A DNA stretch of 64,000 nt from Dromaius novaehollandiae (taxonomy: Eukaryota; Chordata; Aves; Casuariiformes; Dromaiidae), in the NCBI RefSeq assembly GCF_036370855.1, contig NW_026991456.1, forward strand, positions 4,216,001 to 4,280,000, written 5' to 3'. Each line of letters begins with the position of its first letter. Within the stretch, counting starts at the first letter, position 1. Below the pieces are notes generated by a model. It ran no database searches and was not told where the DNA came from. It saw nothing but the letters and a program-made list of their open reading frames with translations. Of this stretch, positions 31,837 through 42,084 are shown piece by piece. A program made the position numbers and the translations under genes.

Positions 31837-34800
31837 ATGAAGTCATGCTCTGCAAGTTGCAGTCAGGCCCCATCTGCAGGAGCTGGCCTAGAAAGGAGCT
31901 ACTCCTGTGAGTAAAGACTTCAAGAGTAAAGGTGAATTTTGTGACTCCCCAAAGGCGCTGGCAGTGGCTAAGGAAAAAGGCCAGCATAATTGGACTATCA
32001 GCTGAGCGCCTGGGGATGGAAGGGACTCGGCAACAGTTCCTGAAGGCCGAGTAGTCGTGGTTGCCCATGAGAAAAAGTCAAACAGATGAGTAAACTCTTC
32101 TTCCCCAACTGTGCGCTGACCAGCCAACGTGAGTGGCAGCCTTCCTGGGCTGTCTCTACTACGTGCTTGTGTTCTGCAGGGCAGCTGGTTCTTGTGGGGG
32201 CTGCTCTCCAGAACACTGCCTTTGAAACCTCCGTTCCTAAAACAAAGGCCGGCAGTCTCTCTTAGAATCTAATTTCCTTGCAGGCGTTACTGACGGAATT
32301 GCTCCGCCACAAAGGATGCATTTCCCACCCGAGAAGATTTCTGTGGCTTGGCGGCAAAGGCAAAGCGTTGGAGCTGGACTCCGCAACCTGGGCAATACGT
32401 GTTTCCTCAACTCTGTTCTACAGTGTTTGACCTACACGCCCCCTCTGGCCAATTACCTGCTTTCTGGGGAACACAGCCAGTCGTGTGAGTACTTGTGAAC
32501 ACGTTCCTTGCAAGCTGCTGGACAGCTCTGCAGGTGAAAGGACAGCAGTGACTCTGTGAAGCAGACTCTGGGTTTTCCTAGTGTCCCTGCAGGGGCTCCC
32601 TTTTAAGAGCGCATGCACGGCAGGCTCAGGATAGCTGAGGGAGTGCTTGCTTTCCTTTAATGCCCCGTGCTCCGGCGTCGAAGGAGGGTTCTTTCTTCCC
32701 TCCTGTGAATGATCAAGGGCATTGGGAAGTAAGGCGCTTCATGAATATTTGGCCTGTGGCTTTCCGGCTGCTCGAAAGATGATAAATTTTCGGAGGAGGG
32801 CATCACAGGTTCTCGGTGTTCCTTCCCAGCCGGGTTTCCCTAATGCACGACCGCTGCGAGACCTGATGTGGTCACTGCTGAACCGGAAGAAGAGGAAAAC
32901 TACCACAGAGCACCGTGAAAGCAATATGAGCTAGTCGGGCTATTCCCGTGCACCTCCCTGCAGAAGAGGGCTTGGCAGTAGTCCTTCAGGTGCTTCGTCA
33001 GAAAATGCGTGCTAGTGCAGGCTTACTGGTTAATGCTTATGCGCACAGACTGGGCTGTTGGCACCTTTGGAGAAGAGAGCGTGGAACGGAGAGCAGAGAC
33101 CGCACTTCCAACTTGGAGATTGTTGGTGCTTAAGGTTTTCCACAGGTACGTAGGTATCTTGCACTAGCCGGAGGTGGTTTCTTCCTTGACTCTTGACAGG
33201 TCGTGAGCAAGGCTTCTGCATGCTGTGTACGATGGAAGCTCACGTTAAGCATGTCCTGTTCTGCTCTGACAACGCCGTCGAGCCTACGGCTGTCTTCAGT
33301 GACCTTAGACGTAAGTCATTTCAGATGGCGTTCTTTGCAGAAACGTCTGAATTTTCAGAGGGTTATTTCACGGGTGCAAAGGGCTTGGAGAGATTAATTG
33401 TTGTAGGAAAGAGAGCTTTTAGAAAAGTAGGTTTCCTGTCCCTTTTGAAGAGATAAGCATTGTGCCCTTTGTGTTTATTAGGAATAGGGGAGCATTTCTG
33501 TTTTGGCAGACAGGAAGATGCTCACGAATTCTTATGTTACACCGTGGCTGCTATGCAGACAGCTTGCTTGAATGGAAGCACCAGGTAAGCAGAACCAAGT
33601 TAACCTTGAAGTGTTCTCTAGCACTTTTGACGCCTTCCTTTCCTACCCTACGTGAAAACCTTTGCCCAGGGTTTTCGTAGAAAAGAAAAGCTCTTTGAAG
33701 AAAGAGCTACCTCTCCGCCTCGGCTCTTCTGAGCGCTGATGATAATTTGTTTCCAGCTTGGACACGTCGTCGCAAGCCACCACGGTCATTCACCAAATAT
33801 TTGGAGGATTCCTAAGATCCAGAGGTACTTTTGGAAACTACTACTGTCCTTGGAACTGATCTGTGCCTTTGTGCCCGTTTGTCGCAAAGAGCTTGCGGTG
33901 TGCCAAAAAGTAGCGGCTCTCAATAATGTAAACGGGCAAAGTGAGTCTCCTTCCCATTTTGTGAAGTGCTTCTGTTTGGCTTCCAGTAACGTGCTTGAGC
34001 TGCCAAGCAGTTTCAGAGTCCTATGAGGCCTTCCTCGATATCCCGTTGGAGATAAAGGTAAGACGTCTTGGAGCGGTGGCTGACGATGCCGTTGAAGGCC
34101 CCGAGCTTTCGGGGGCTGTTCTTTCTTTTTGTGGCTTTCTAAACTCGACGGAGTTCACGTAGGCATGTATGCTGTTCACGGCAAAAACGCTTGGTGGAGG
34201 CTGGGAGGTGGATTGGACTTGGTCCTCCTCTGGAAGCCCCGTGAATGGTCTCCGTGTGTGGGGGGGTTTAAGCCAGAGAGAGAGCAATTAGCGTATCTCC
34301 GCACGCATGCTCGTCCTATGATACTTCCCAGTTTTGGACTACCCCGATACACTTCTGATTGGTACGCGATGGCTTTTTTTGCTCTTGTGATTTACGCAAA
34401 GGCGTACCACAGATAACTTGATTGTGCGCTACCGCAGACAGGTAGCTCTTGGTACCAAAGTACAGTCCTTTTCAAACAAGGTCAGTGTTCAGCATACTCT
34501 GCTTCTGCCTCCTTCTTCGCGGTGTTCGCTGCTTCGCAAGTAGGTCTCCCACGTGTGCACGAGGGAGGCCCTGCGGCAAAAGAGGAGTTGCGGGTTGGCA
34601 TTTGAGTTTCCAGCAACTCAGTGCCCTCCTTTCTTCCTCCTCCAGGCAGCCTCCTCTGTCCCCGGGGCGCTCGAAGAATTTGTGAGACCTGAGCTGCTGG
34701 ATGGTGAGAATTGCTACAAATGTAGCAAGTAAGTAGTCTTCCTAATGCCATCGGACTAGGAGATAGTGGCCGAACCCATTGTCCGCCTCGGAGCAGCTTT

Positions 34801-37800
34801 GGGTTGTGCAGCTAATGAACCCTGAAGTCACCCAAAGCTTGGAAAAGAGTACATTTGCTTCTTAGAGCGGAATCGGTGTCATTCTGTTCAACTAGTTGGA
34901 AATCTTTGATAAGAAGCGCAGGCGCTAGCTCGCATTTCGGAACCACGCTCCGGTGAGAGAGTCACGTTCCTGCTGCCTTGCGTGTTGTTGGCAAGCCTTA
35001 CTTTTGGGCCCAGCAAAGATACGTGCTCAGGCATTTGCTTGGCTACCGAAAGACAACGTTCCCGCTCCTTATCGAGCTGGCCTCCTACATCCTGCCAGGT
35101 TCTCTGCAGGAGCAAGGCTGAAATGCAGGGTGTGGCTTTAAGGAAAGAAGCCCCGTCTTAGGCAAGGAAATACCATTCAGCTAGGATGAGCGTGAGAGAG
35201 ACATGGAAACTTGCTTGACTTTTGGCGTGAGGGGGAGGGGGGAAGATGCCTTGAAACAATTGCCTGTGCTTGCTTTGAAGGTGTGAAAAGATGGTTGCTG
35301 CGTCCAAGAGGTTTACAATACATCGCTCTTCCAACGTTCTCACCATAGCCCTGAAAAGATTTGCCAACTTCACTGGTGGAAAGATTAGCAAGGTATCTAT
35401 GCAAGTGTAATGCCTTCTTGGGAAGGGAGATTTCCCAAGGCGGAACGCTCTGTTCAAAGTTGTTAATGTCGGCCGACTGTAACCATAGCGACAGAAGATG
35501 TCTAGGCAAAATCAGCGCAAGAAGTAGGTCTTACTCTTTCTCTTCCGGTAACAGCAAAGCTCCCGTGTGACGATAAGCGTATGCTCCGCTCTGAAAGAGC
35601 TGGTTTTGCATTGAGCAGTTCTCTGCAATGGAAGCGATTAAATGTTGTCTCTGGGAAGACCGATTTCTGAGGAGGCAAAACATGTCTGTCTAAGCTTCCA
35701 GCCCACATTCTTAGCAGTGTTCTTCCCCGGCTCTTTCACGAAGTGTTCCCAGATGAGTTTTGAATCCTCTTGCTCTGTCTTCAGGATGTGGAATATCCAG
35801 AGTATTTGGACCTGCGAGCATACATGTCTCAGCCAGTTGGAGAACCAGTCCTCTACGCCTTATATGCAGTCCTGGTGCACAGAGGTGCCAGCGGTCGTGC
35901 AGGACACTATTTCTGCTTCACCAAGGTAAGCATCAGCTTCATTTCTTGCAGGGCAGAATCTGTGCTGGCGAAGAGAAACTTGTCCCAGCATGTTACTGAC
36001 AACCATTGTTTTGAAGGGGAAAGAGCTCGTTACATGTCTCCTTTGACTAGTCTTGGTGTCTCCTTTGTCTGCTAGTGTTCTGTCTGGGTTTTCCTGTAGA
36101 GAGCACGCTCTAGAGTTGCTCTAAAGGCATTGTTGCCTTTCTTTGCAGGCCAGTAATGGACTGTGGTATGAGATGAATGATGCCTCGGTAGTCCTTTGCG
36201 ACCTCCAAACCGTTCTCAGTCAGCAGGCGTATTTACTTTTTTATATCAGGTAAGAGCGAGTATTCAGATGGGTTTGGGGTACCTTTCCCTTTCGCGCTGC
36301 TGAAACCTCTCTTCTGCTCCTCTGACGTGTTTTTCCTTCTGTCCTGGGCGGAAAGGACTATTGGTAGAATTGCGTTCTGTCCAGTCTGGAATTCCCCATG
36401 TCACGCAGTGTCTTTCATTGCTTGGCCTTCACCTGCTGCACTTGCGTAACTTGCTACGTACGTGCTCTGTGGAGCTGGCGAATGCCATAAAGGAGGAGAA
36501 ATTCAGGCCAGAGGTGGTGTAAGGATGAGTTCTTGCTCTGCAAGGGACGGCCGTGGTAGGAAGAGCAGCATCTAATTTTCAGCTTGTAGTCTTGGTTACG
36601 TTCTCAGTATGACGTATCAGCTGCTCCTAGATGATGGCAGGATGGGATTCAGCCCAAGAGGAGGCTGACAGGGCATGTCTCAACTGAGATCACTGTTGTT
36701 TCCCAAGGTGTGATGGTGAGACACTTGGAGAATGCACTTCTGACGCGCCCGTGCCATCTTATCCCCCTTCATGCCTTGGTCAGCCGGGGGCTAATAAGAA
36801 GGGGGCTGGATTTCTGAGACCGCAGCTTGCTCCTCATATGCTGAAGGTAACGGGGAGGGGGGAAGAGAGGGAAGGAGAGAGGCACCAAATGGGTAGTGGG
36901 AATTGTCTTTTTCTTCCTTTTTCTTTTTTTTTTTTCCTTTTTTGGTAGCGTCTGCATTGTATTTTCCCTCCCACCCTGCAGCTTTCTTCACAGCTCTCCT
37001 GCTGCAGCCGGAATCACTCAAACAGTGGCTGCTGCTGAATTGCGTGCAGCCCTGCTGCTTCTTTACTTGCAGCTCCGCTTCCTGAAGCACAGCGAGACAT
37101 TGGAAGTAGAGCCTAGTCATGCTCAAATCCTGGGGAAAAAAAAAAGGGAAAGACTGCTTGGTTTATTTTTAGTGCTGTCACTTGAGCTGAGACAGCAAAA
37201 CCAGAATGGCTTATTCCTGAGCACTGGAACAAGTATGCTGGAGGTTTCAGGGAAAGTTGAAAGGGGAAAAATGGACGCAGGTACATAGCTAGAGACAGAG
37301 AGAGAGAGCGCGAGAGAGAGAGAGCGTGCAATTTGGGGCCATCCTTAATCCGTGCTCAGCTCTTTGGATGGGCTTTCAAAAATGATGCTCATTTGCTTCC
37401 AGTCGGCCAAAAACCAAAAGTAGGAATGAAAACACTTGCTGGCCTTGCACTTCGAATTAAAGCAGAGTGGGGCATTTTTTGTTGTTGTTTTTTTCCTCTT
37501 CATCTCCTGAGGCAATCTGTGGGACTCCCTGGTAGGAGGGGTTTGTGTTTGGGGCTTCTCCAAGCTGTGTGTTTGCACATAGCCATCTCACGATCTCTTC
37601 TTTTGAAATACAGAGCTCAAGTCATTTAAAGAGAAACGGAGCCCTGAAAGAGGATCCCAATACCATTGGCGTCACAGAAATGGGCGGTGATTCCCACAAG
37701 AGGAGGTGCTCTCGCAGGCTGGAAAGAAACAAGCGAAACTGCCACCTGCAGCAGTATTGCCCTGGAAGCAGGCGCACATCTTCCCGTAGTGACAGAAACT

Positions 37801-39475
37801 GCCTGGATAAGGGCAGAAGCTCCGGAAAATGTCCTCCTTACCGATCCCGAAGCAGAGGACGAACAGAGCAAGAGAGGTCACACGAGCATTCTTGCAAAAG
37901 CAGGTGGCTCCACCTGTCATCACACGCCAGAGGGGAAGGCGGGCATCACTTCAGCAGCCACCAAGCAGACGCGTGCCGCTGTCCAGTCCCGGAGCAGCAG
38001 TCTGAAAACTATTCTCCTCAACGACGAGCACCTTCAGCTGTGTCAGTTCCTTCCGGTTTTGAGGGCTCTTCCCGGAAGGCTGAAAAGCAAAGAAACAGAA
38101 AAAGAGGACATCCCCACGCCGGAGGGAGCGACAACAAAATAGAAGGGAAACGGAGAAAGACCGAGAAAAGAGATTTCCGCAGTTCCTCTTGTTCTTCTCT
38201 GGCTGTTCCTCCTGTCCGCCCAGTTGGCTTTAAAGAGCTCTCAATAGTGCGGCGTCTGTCTGGAGATCACGTGGGTAGGTCGATCAAGTGAAGGCAGGAA
38301 AGATACTGCTGAGCTGTGCTAGCACTTCAGAAGGGGACTGCTAACGGTGCTGACTGCTGCTTGGAATACGCAGGGGTAGAAGACACCGCTCTGGAATAAA
38401 GCTATTAGATGTTTATTACCTTGAAATCCCCAAACCACAAGGGGAATCCCAGGAACCTTGCAGGCAGGTGACCGGGCTGCCCCAGGCACCATAGAGCATC
38501 GGCCCCTGGCGACGTTCAGGGGGAGGGGGGGGTGGGGGTTTAAGGCGAAAGAATAGGCTACAATGTGGCATAGTGTGCATGCGCTGCAGATAACAAGGAG
38601 AGCGGTAATTCTTTAGATGTACAGATAACAAGGGAAGCAGTAATTCTTTAGGAATACGTGAGTCCAGGTTGATGCCTGTGTGGTGCACCTAAGGGTCGCG
38701 ACCCGCCGTTCCCCTTGGAGTCTGAACACCAAGTGTTTTGGCAGCTGCACTAGTTGGCCGGTCAACATGCTCCTGTCTCCTCGCCAATATTCCACTTTTA
38801 TTTACCCACTAACGAGACCAATTTACCCACTAACGGGACCATACAGTTAGAGGCACATGTGCACACGGTTCTGGATCAGGCTACGAGAATGATTGTTTTC
38901 TTTGGCACCTCTTCCAGAACTAGCCTCAATTAATGATGTGTGTACAAGCCAAGACCTAATGTCCGCTCGACCTCTGAGGGTGTGCGTTTCTTAGTAAGGC
39001 AGACGTTCAGAAATTACCGCAGAGCAGCTGCAAATCATCCCCTGCAGTAGACTTGATAAAATACAGTCCCATGTAGGCATCGAGTGCCACATCTGTTTTT
39101 TCTGTTCTTAACTTGCCCCTTTCCTTCCGACAGTATGATTTGGATTTCTCTGCACTCCACATGGACAGTCACAAGCGTAAGAGCAAGAAGAAAAAGAGCA
39201 GACCCATCAAGAAGCTGGAAAGCTGCTTGGAATGCTCAGATCCTCCTTTCCGGAAGTACCCACGGGAGGAGAAGGGAGACGGCCATCCTCCAGACGGCTC
39301 TTTATGGGAACAATACAGCAACCATGGCAGTAAACAACTCCACGGGGCGGGCAGCCTTCAAGGGCTTGCGTCAGGAAGGCTGTGCAGTATGCCCTGGCTT
39401 CCAAATATTCTGCCTCAATTGAAAGAGACACAAGTTTTCCTCGTGTGTGTGTTTCCAGTTTTGAATGGTCACTAG
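31837..39475 (+). CDS. USP42-like ubiquitin-specific protease, 13 exons, 732 aa
   Basis: A cysteine protease expected to remove ubiquitin from nuclear proteins. CDS exons: 31837-31906, 32284-32484, 33200-33310, 33482-33584, 33757-33824, 33987-34057, 34646-34728, 35281-35392, 35785-35925, 36149-36249, 36708-36846, 37614-38270, 39134-39475. All junctions are GT-AG, phases agree, and the 2199-nt sum is open to its stop. The Cys box [12 protein letters not shown] places the nucleophile at Cys63. Zinc-finger pairs are Cys187/190 and Cys234/237; the His box is AGHYFC (His314) and the MND triad residue Asp331. The DGIAPPQ lead-in, LDGEN.YKCSKC and the post-catalytic HMLK/HLK segments fit USP42 better than USP36. 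The basic RS/Lys-rich tail (residues 353-732) is much shorter than in vertebrate USP42 (about 1300 aa). A compact paralogue is therefore likelier than the parent gene. Confidence 0.88.
37286..37328. repeat. (GA)n microsatellite
   Basis: Imperfect AGAGAG run with two GCG interruptions, in the intron before the long tail exon of the USP42-like gene. Confidence 0.9.
38361..38851 (-). mobile_element. Possible solo LTR in the last USP42-like intron
   Basis: On the minus strand the segment begins TGTATGGTCCC and ends GCGTATTCCA, has a tandem CTTGTTATCTG-containing repeat of about 33 bp (two copies, 38584-38658) and an AATAAA signal (about 38412) close to its 3' end. That layout is LTR-like. No clear target-site duplication is visible and it does not match the other LTRs here. 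Confidence 0.35.
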
Positions 39476-39915
39476 GAAAGAAGGCAAAACTGCCACCAAA
39501 TGTCACGTCCCTAAGGTCTACCGTGGGTCAGGAGAGCAGGTAGCTGTGTCCTGCTCTTCTGCACAGTACGCCCGTCCTAGCACGCAACGGACAGGCGGTG
39601 GCTTTTCCTGGGAGGCTTTTGGAAGCCTCCCTCTCGAGGTCGCTGCAGTCCCGGAGTCACAGCGCACGTCAAGCTGCGGGCAGGCTCAGGTCTTTGCTGT
39701 TTAGAAAGCAAACCGCTGAGCAGATGGGTTTGTGCTGAATGTCATGACAGGGAGTGAGCCTGCTTCCTTTTGTCGTTCAGCTGCAGAGCTTGAGGACGGG
39801 AGCCGTCAAGACTGACTAAGCTTACCATCTACACCACCACTTACCATCCAACCCAACAGAGAGCCGTTCTCCAAACAATGCTAACCAATCCGAGCTTGAA
39901 GAGTGTTCTCAGAGC

Positions 39916-39921
39916 AATAAA
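39916..39921 (+). terminator. Polyadenylation signal AATAAA of the USP42-like gene
   Basis: An AATAAA about 440 bp past the stop codon at 39475, in AGAGCAATAAAGTTGCC. Another AATAAA at 38395 could end a shorter transcript that reads past the 38270 donor to the in-frame stop at 38289-38291, but that site overlaps the LTR-like insert. Confidence 0.55.
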
Positions 39922-40542
39922 GTTGCCGTCAAAACAAAACCCAGTCCTTGGCAGTGCTTCAGATTTCTGTGCGGAATTTCACCATGAAAAGCAGAAATGC
40001 TTTTTTCCCAGTCCTTTTCCCTTAGGCGTCCTTTTCTAACAGGTGCCGGTAATGCCGATGGGCGGCAGAGATCGCGCTGGCACACGGGGCCTGGCAGTAG
40101 CCAAGGCGCGAATGGGGTGCCGCAGGAGCGCCCGGCAGCAGTGCGGCAAGCAAGTCGCTCTGTTGCTCGGGCAGGTGAAGTGTCAGCACGGCTGCTCAGA
40201 AGCTGCTAGCGCTTCCCTGGGCCTGGGTGGCGGGAGCGAGGCTGAAGGGAACTAGTGATGTCTAGCAACTGCCTAAGGTAAAGGGAAATCGGCGGAGGCC
40301 CAGCTGGAGAATGACGGGGTGTGTTGGGGTGCAGGGCTACTCACAGGCAGCTGGTGCTGACAACACAGCCCCGTGCGGCCATCGCAGCCAAAGCAGAGGT
40401 GCCAGACACACCAAAGTGGGGAAGGGATGCAGCGAAGCGGGGCCCAGCAGGGACAGAGGGGCTGTGCCACGGCCGGAGTGAATGGCAATGTTCGGGGGAA
40501 GGCGATTTCTGTCAGCTTATGCCTGATAGAGCATGCTTCCCT
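39922..40542. other. Intergenic DNA, no gene seen
   Basis: Moderately G+C rich. Frames up to 75 codons carry no recognisable motif. Confidence 0.5.
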
Positions 40543-40641
40543 TGTTAAAGAATAGCGAACTGAAACTGTCTAGAGTATGTTCTAAGTATGCCAAAAAAAA
40601 AAAAGCTTTGAAAGTCTTAAAAAAAAAAAAATGCTCAGTGA

Positions 40642-40833
40642 TATCAATCTGCACCACCTGAAATACAAGTGCCTGGTATACAGCCTGGGGACGAAGTTTT
40701 AGTTAAAGTATTTCCACAAAAATCCAAGTTAAAACCTGAATGGAACAGTCCATATACTGTCATACTATGTTCTTCTTTTGCTGTGAAAGTTGAACTGTAC
40801 TTGTATATGTTGAAAAAGGATGTGTCTGTGTAA
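40642..40833 (+). pseudogene. Integrase C-terminal fragment
   Basis: A 63-codon open stretch before a TAA at 40831. It contains PGDEVLVKVFPQ, then KPEWNSPYTVILCS and VKVE, the layout of the SH3-like DNA-binding C-terminal domain of gammaretroviral integrase (PGD.V.VK ... W.GPY.V ... VKV). An in-frame stop at 40639 and an A-run cut it off from the rest of pol. Confidence 0.75.
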
Positions 40834-41033
40834 GAACACTTTGTAATCTTACAGAGAGCAGTGTTGTAGATACAAGTAATCACTCAAACATTTGTATTTG
40901 TAGCTTTACCCCAAATTATGGGATGCAACTGTTACAATCTAATTATACATTGAGCCAAAATTTACTCCCTATCCCCATTGGAATGAATCTTATGCTAGTA
41001 AAGAAACTACTACAATGCGATGATTTGCGTTGA

Positions 41034-41309
41034 CTGCTAGAATGCACCCGGAACAATGGACAAAAAACTCTAATCACCATTCATTGTGATGCGGAAGAGA
41101 TACACCACGTCTTGGAAAGGGTAAAGAGGGACGGAGAACATCATGGCTGGGAAACTCTTCTAGGATGGTCACCAACAGCAACAGGGATTTATAATCACGT
41201 GTTGCACCCGGTAGTAGTTGTGTTCAGTTTAACTGTGTTATGCCTATTACTTACAATTATATTATACATAAGATTATGGAAAGCGATAGTACGCCTCGAA
41301 AGGCTTTGA
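41034..41309 (+). pseudogene. Env transmembrane-subunit C-terminal fragment
   Basis: A 91-codon frame following a stop at 41031. The middle carries a GWETLLGWSP membrane-proximal stretch. A hydrophobic span of about 25 residues (VVVVFSLTVLCLLLTIIL) follows, then a short basic tail ending just before the polypurine tract. The position and composition are those of a retroviral TM anchor. The receptor-binding and fusion parts are absent. It does not closely resemble the env at 2199-3539. Confidence 0.7.
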
Positions 41310-41362
41310 GAACTCTGTTTAAAAGATTAACAGGGATGCTTCATAAAAACAAAGGGGGGGAC

Positions 41363-42069
41363 TGTTAAAGAATAGCAAACTGAAACTGTCTCGAGGTAGC
41401 CGCTTAGCACAACTTCTGTAAAACTTGCTTAGCATGAGTAGCTAAATTTGCTGAAGCCTTAGGCCGCACTTAGATAAAATAATGAACTTTTACTTAGTCC
41501 AGTAAGAAAAGGGCCTCAGAGCTGGTTCAAGCTGGGAAGATAAGGAAGGTACAAGCAGTCTGCATTCCTGTGTCTCACACTCCGAAAGGGAGGATGTCAA
41601 GGCTTTGAAATAAGACCAGCGCAGGGCATTAGGACCTTGAGGGGCAAAGCCTTAGCTCACTGCTGGGGCAGTGTTAATTGTTATGATTTGGAATCACCTC
41701 CTCCTTCTCAGGACCTTGAGAGACAATGGTAAGACGCAAGGAGAAACGAAGGTACAACCGTCAGCAGAAACCACAACAGTAAAGCTAAGGGAGAAAAACA
41801 GCCTGCCTAGGAGCAACGATGAGAGCCAATAAGGAGCAGGAGACCCCAGACCAAAAAAAATTACTGTTGGTCTAACTACCGCGTGAGGGGTGGGAAACTT
41901 AATTGGAAAAAGCTATAATTGCCCAGGGATTTCTTTGTTTGGGCTCCCTCTTCGGAGGCACCCAGCTCGAGCTGTAATTACTGCATGTGCATCATTAAAA
42001 TTTAATTATTTAATTTGCTTTGATTTGGCTCTGAACTTTCTTGCAGGAACCTAGGGTCAGACCCTGTTA
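41363..42069 (+). mobile_element. 3' LTR of the plus-strand ERV
   Basis: Starts TGTTAAAGAATAGC directly after AAAGGGGGGGAC. Its first half (about 41385-41690) is clearly related to the minus-strand ERV LTR (about 2075-1810), including GAGTAGCTAAATTTGCTGAA and CACACTCCGAAAGGGAGGAT. The second half is unrelated, with a CTATAATTG box (about 41911) and an ATTAAA signal (41994). The 3' edge is uncertain because no clear CA end precedes the array. Confidence 0.7.
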
Positions 42070-42084
42070 TGGTGCCCGGCGAGC

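Larger units (their letters stand above)
40543..42069 (+). mobile_element. Deleted plus-strand gamma-type ERV
   Basis: The order on the plus strand is a 33-bp match to the LTR start (40543-40575), two A-rich runs, the integrase C-terminal end, the env transmembrane end, a polypurine tract (41351-41360) and a 3' LTR (41363-42069). Gag, most of pol and most of env are gone. TGGTGCCCGGCGAG at 42070 starts with TGG like a primer-binding site, suggesting the LTR once headed a further provirus. Confidence 0.75.

Noticed and set aside
36896-37126. Poly-T/poly-A-driven frames with Phe or Lys runs within the USP42-like gene
   Set aside because: They arise from an intronic homopolymer run and overlap no exon.
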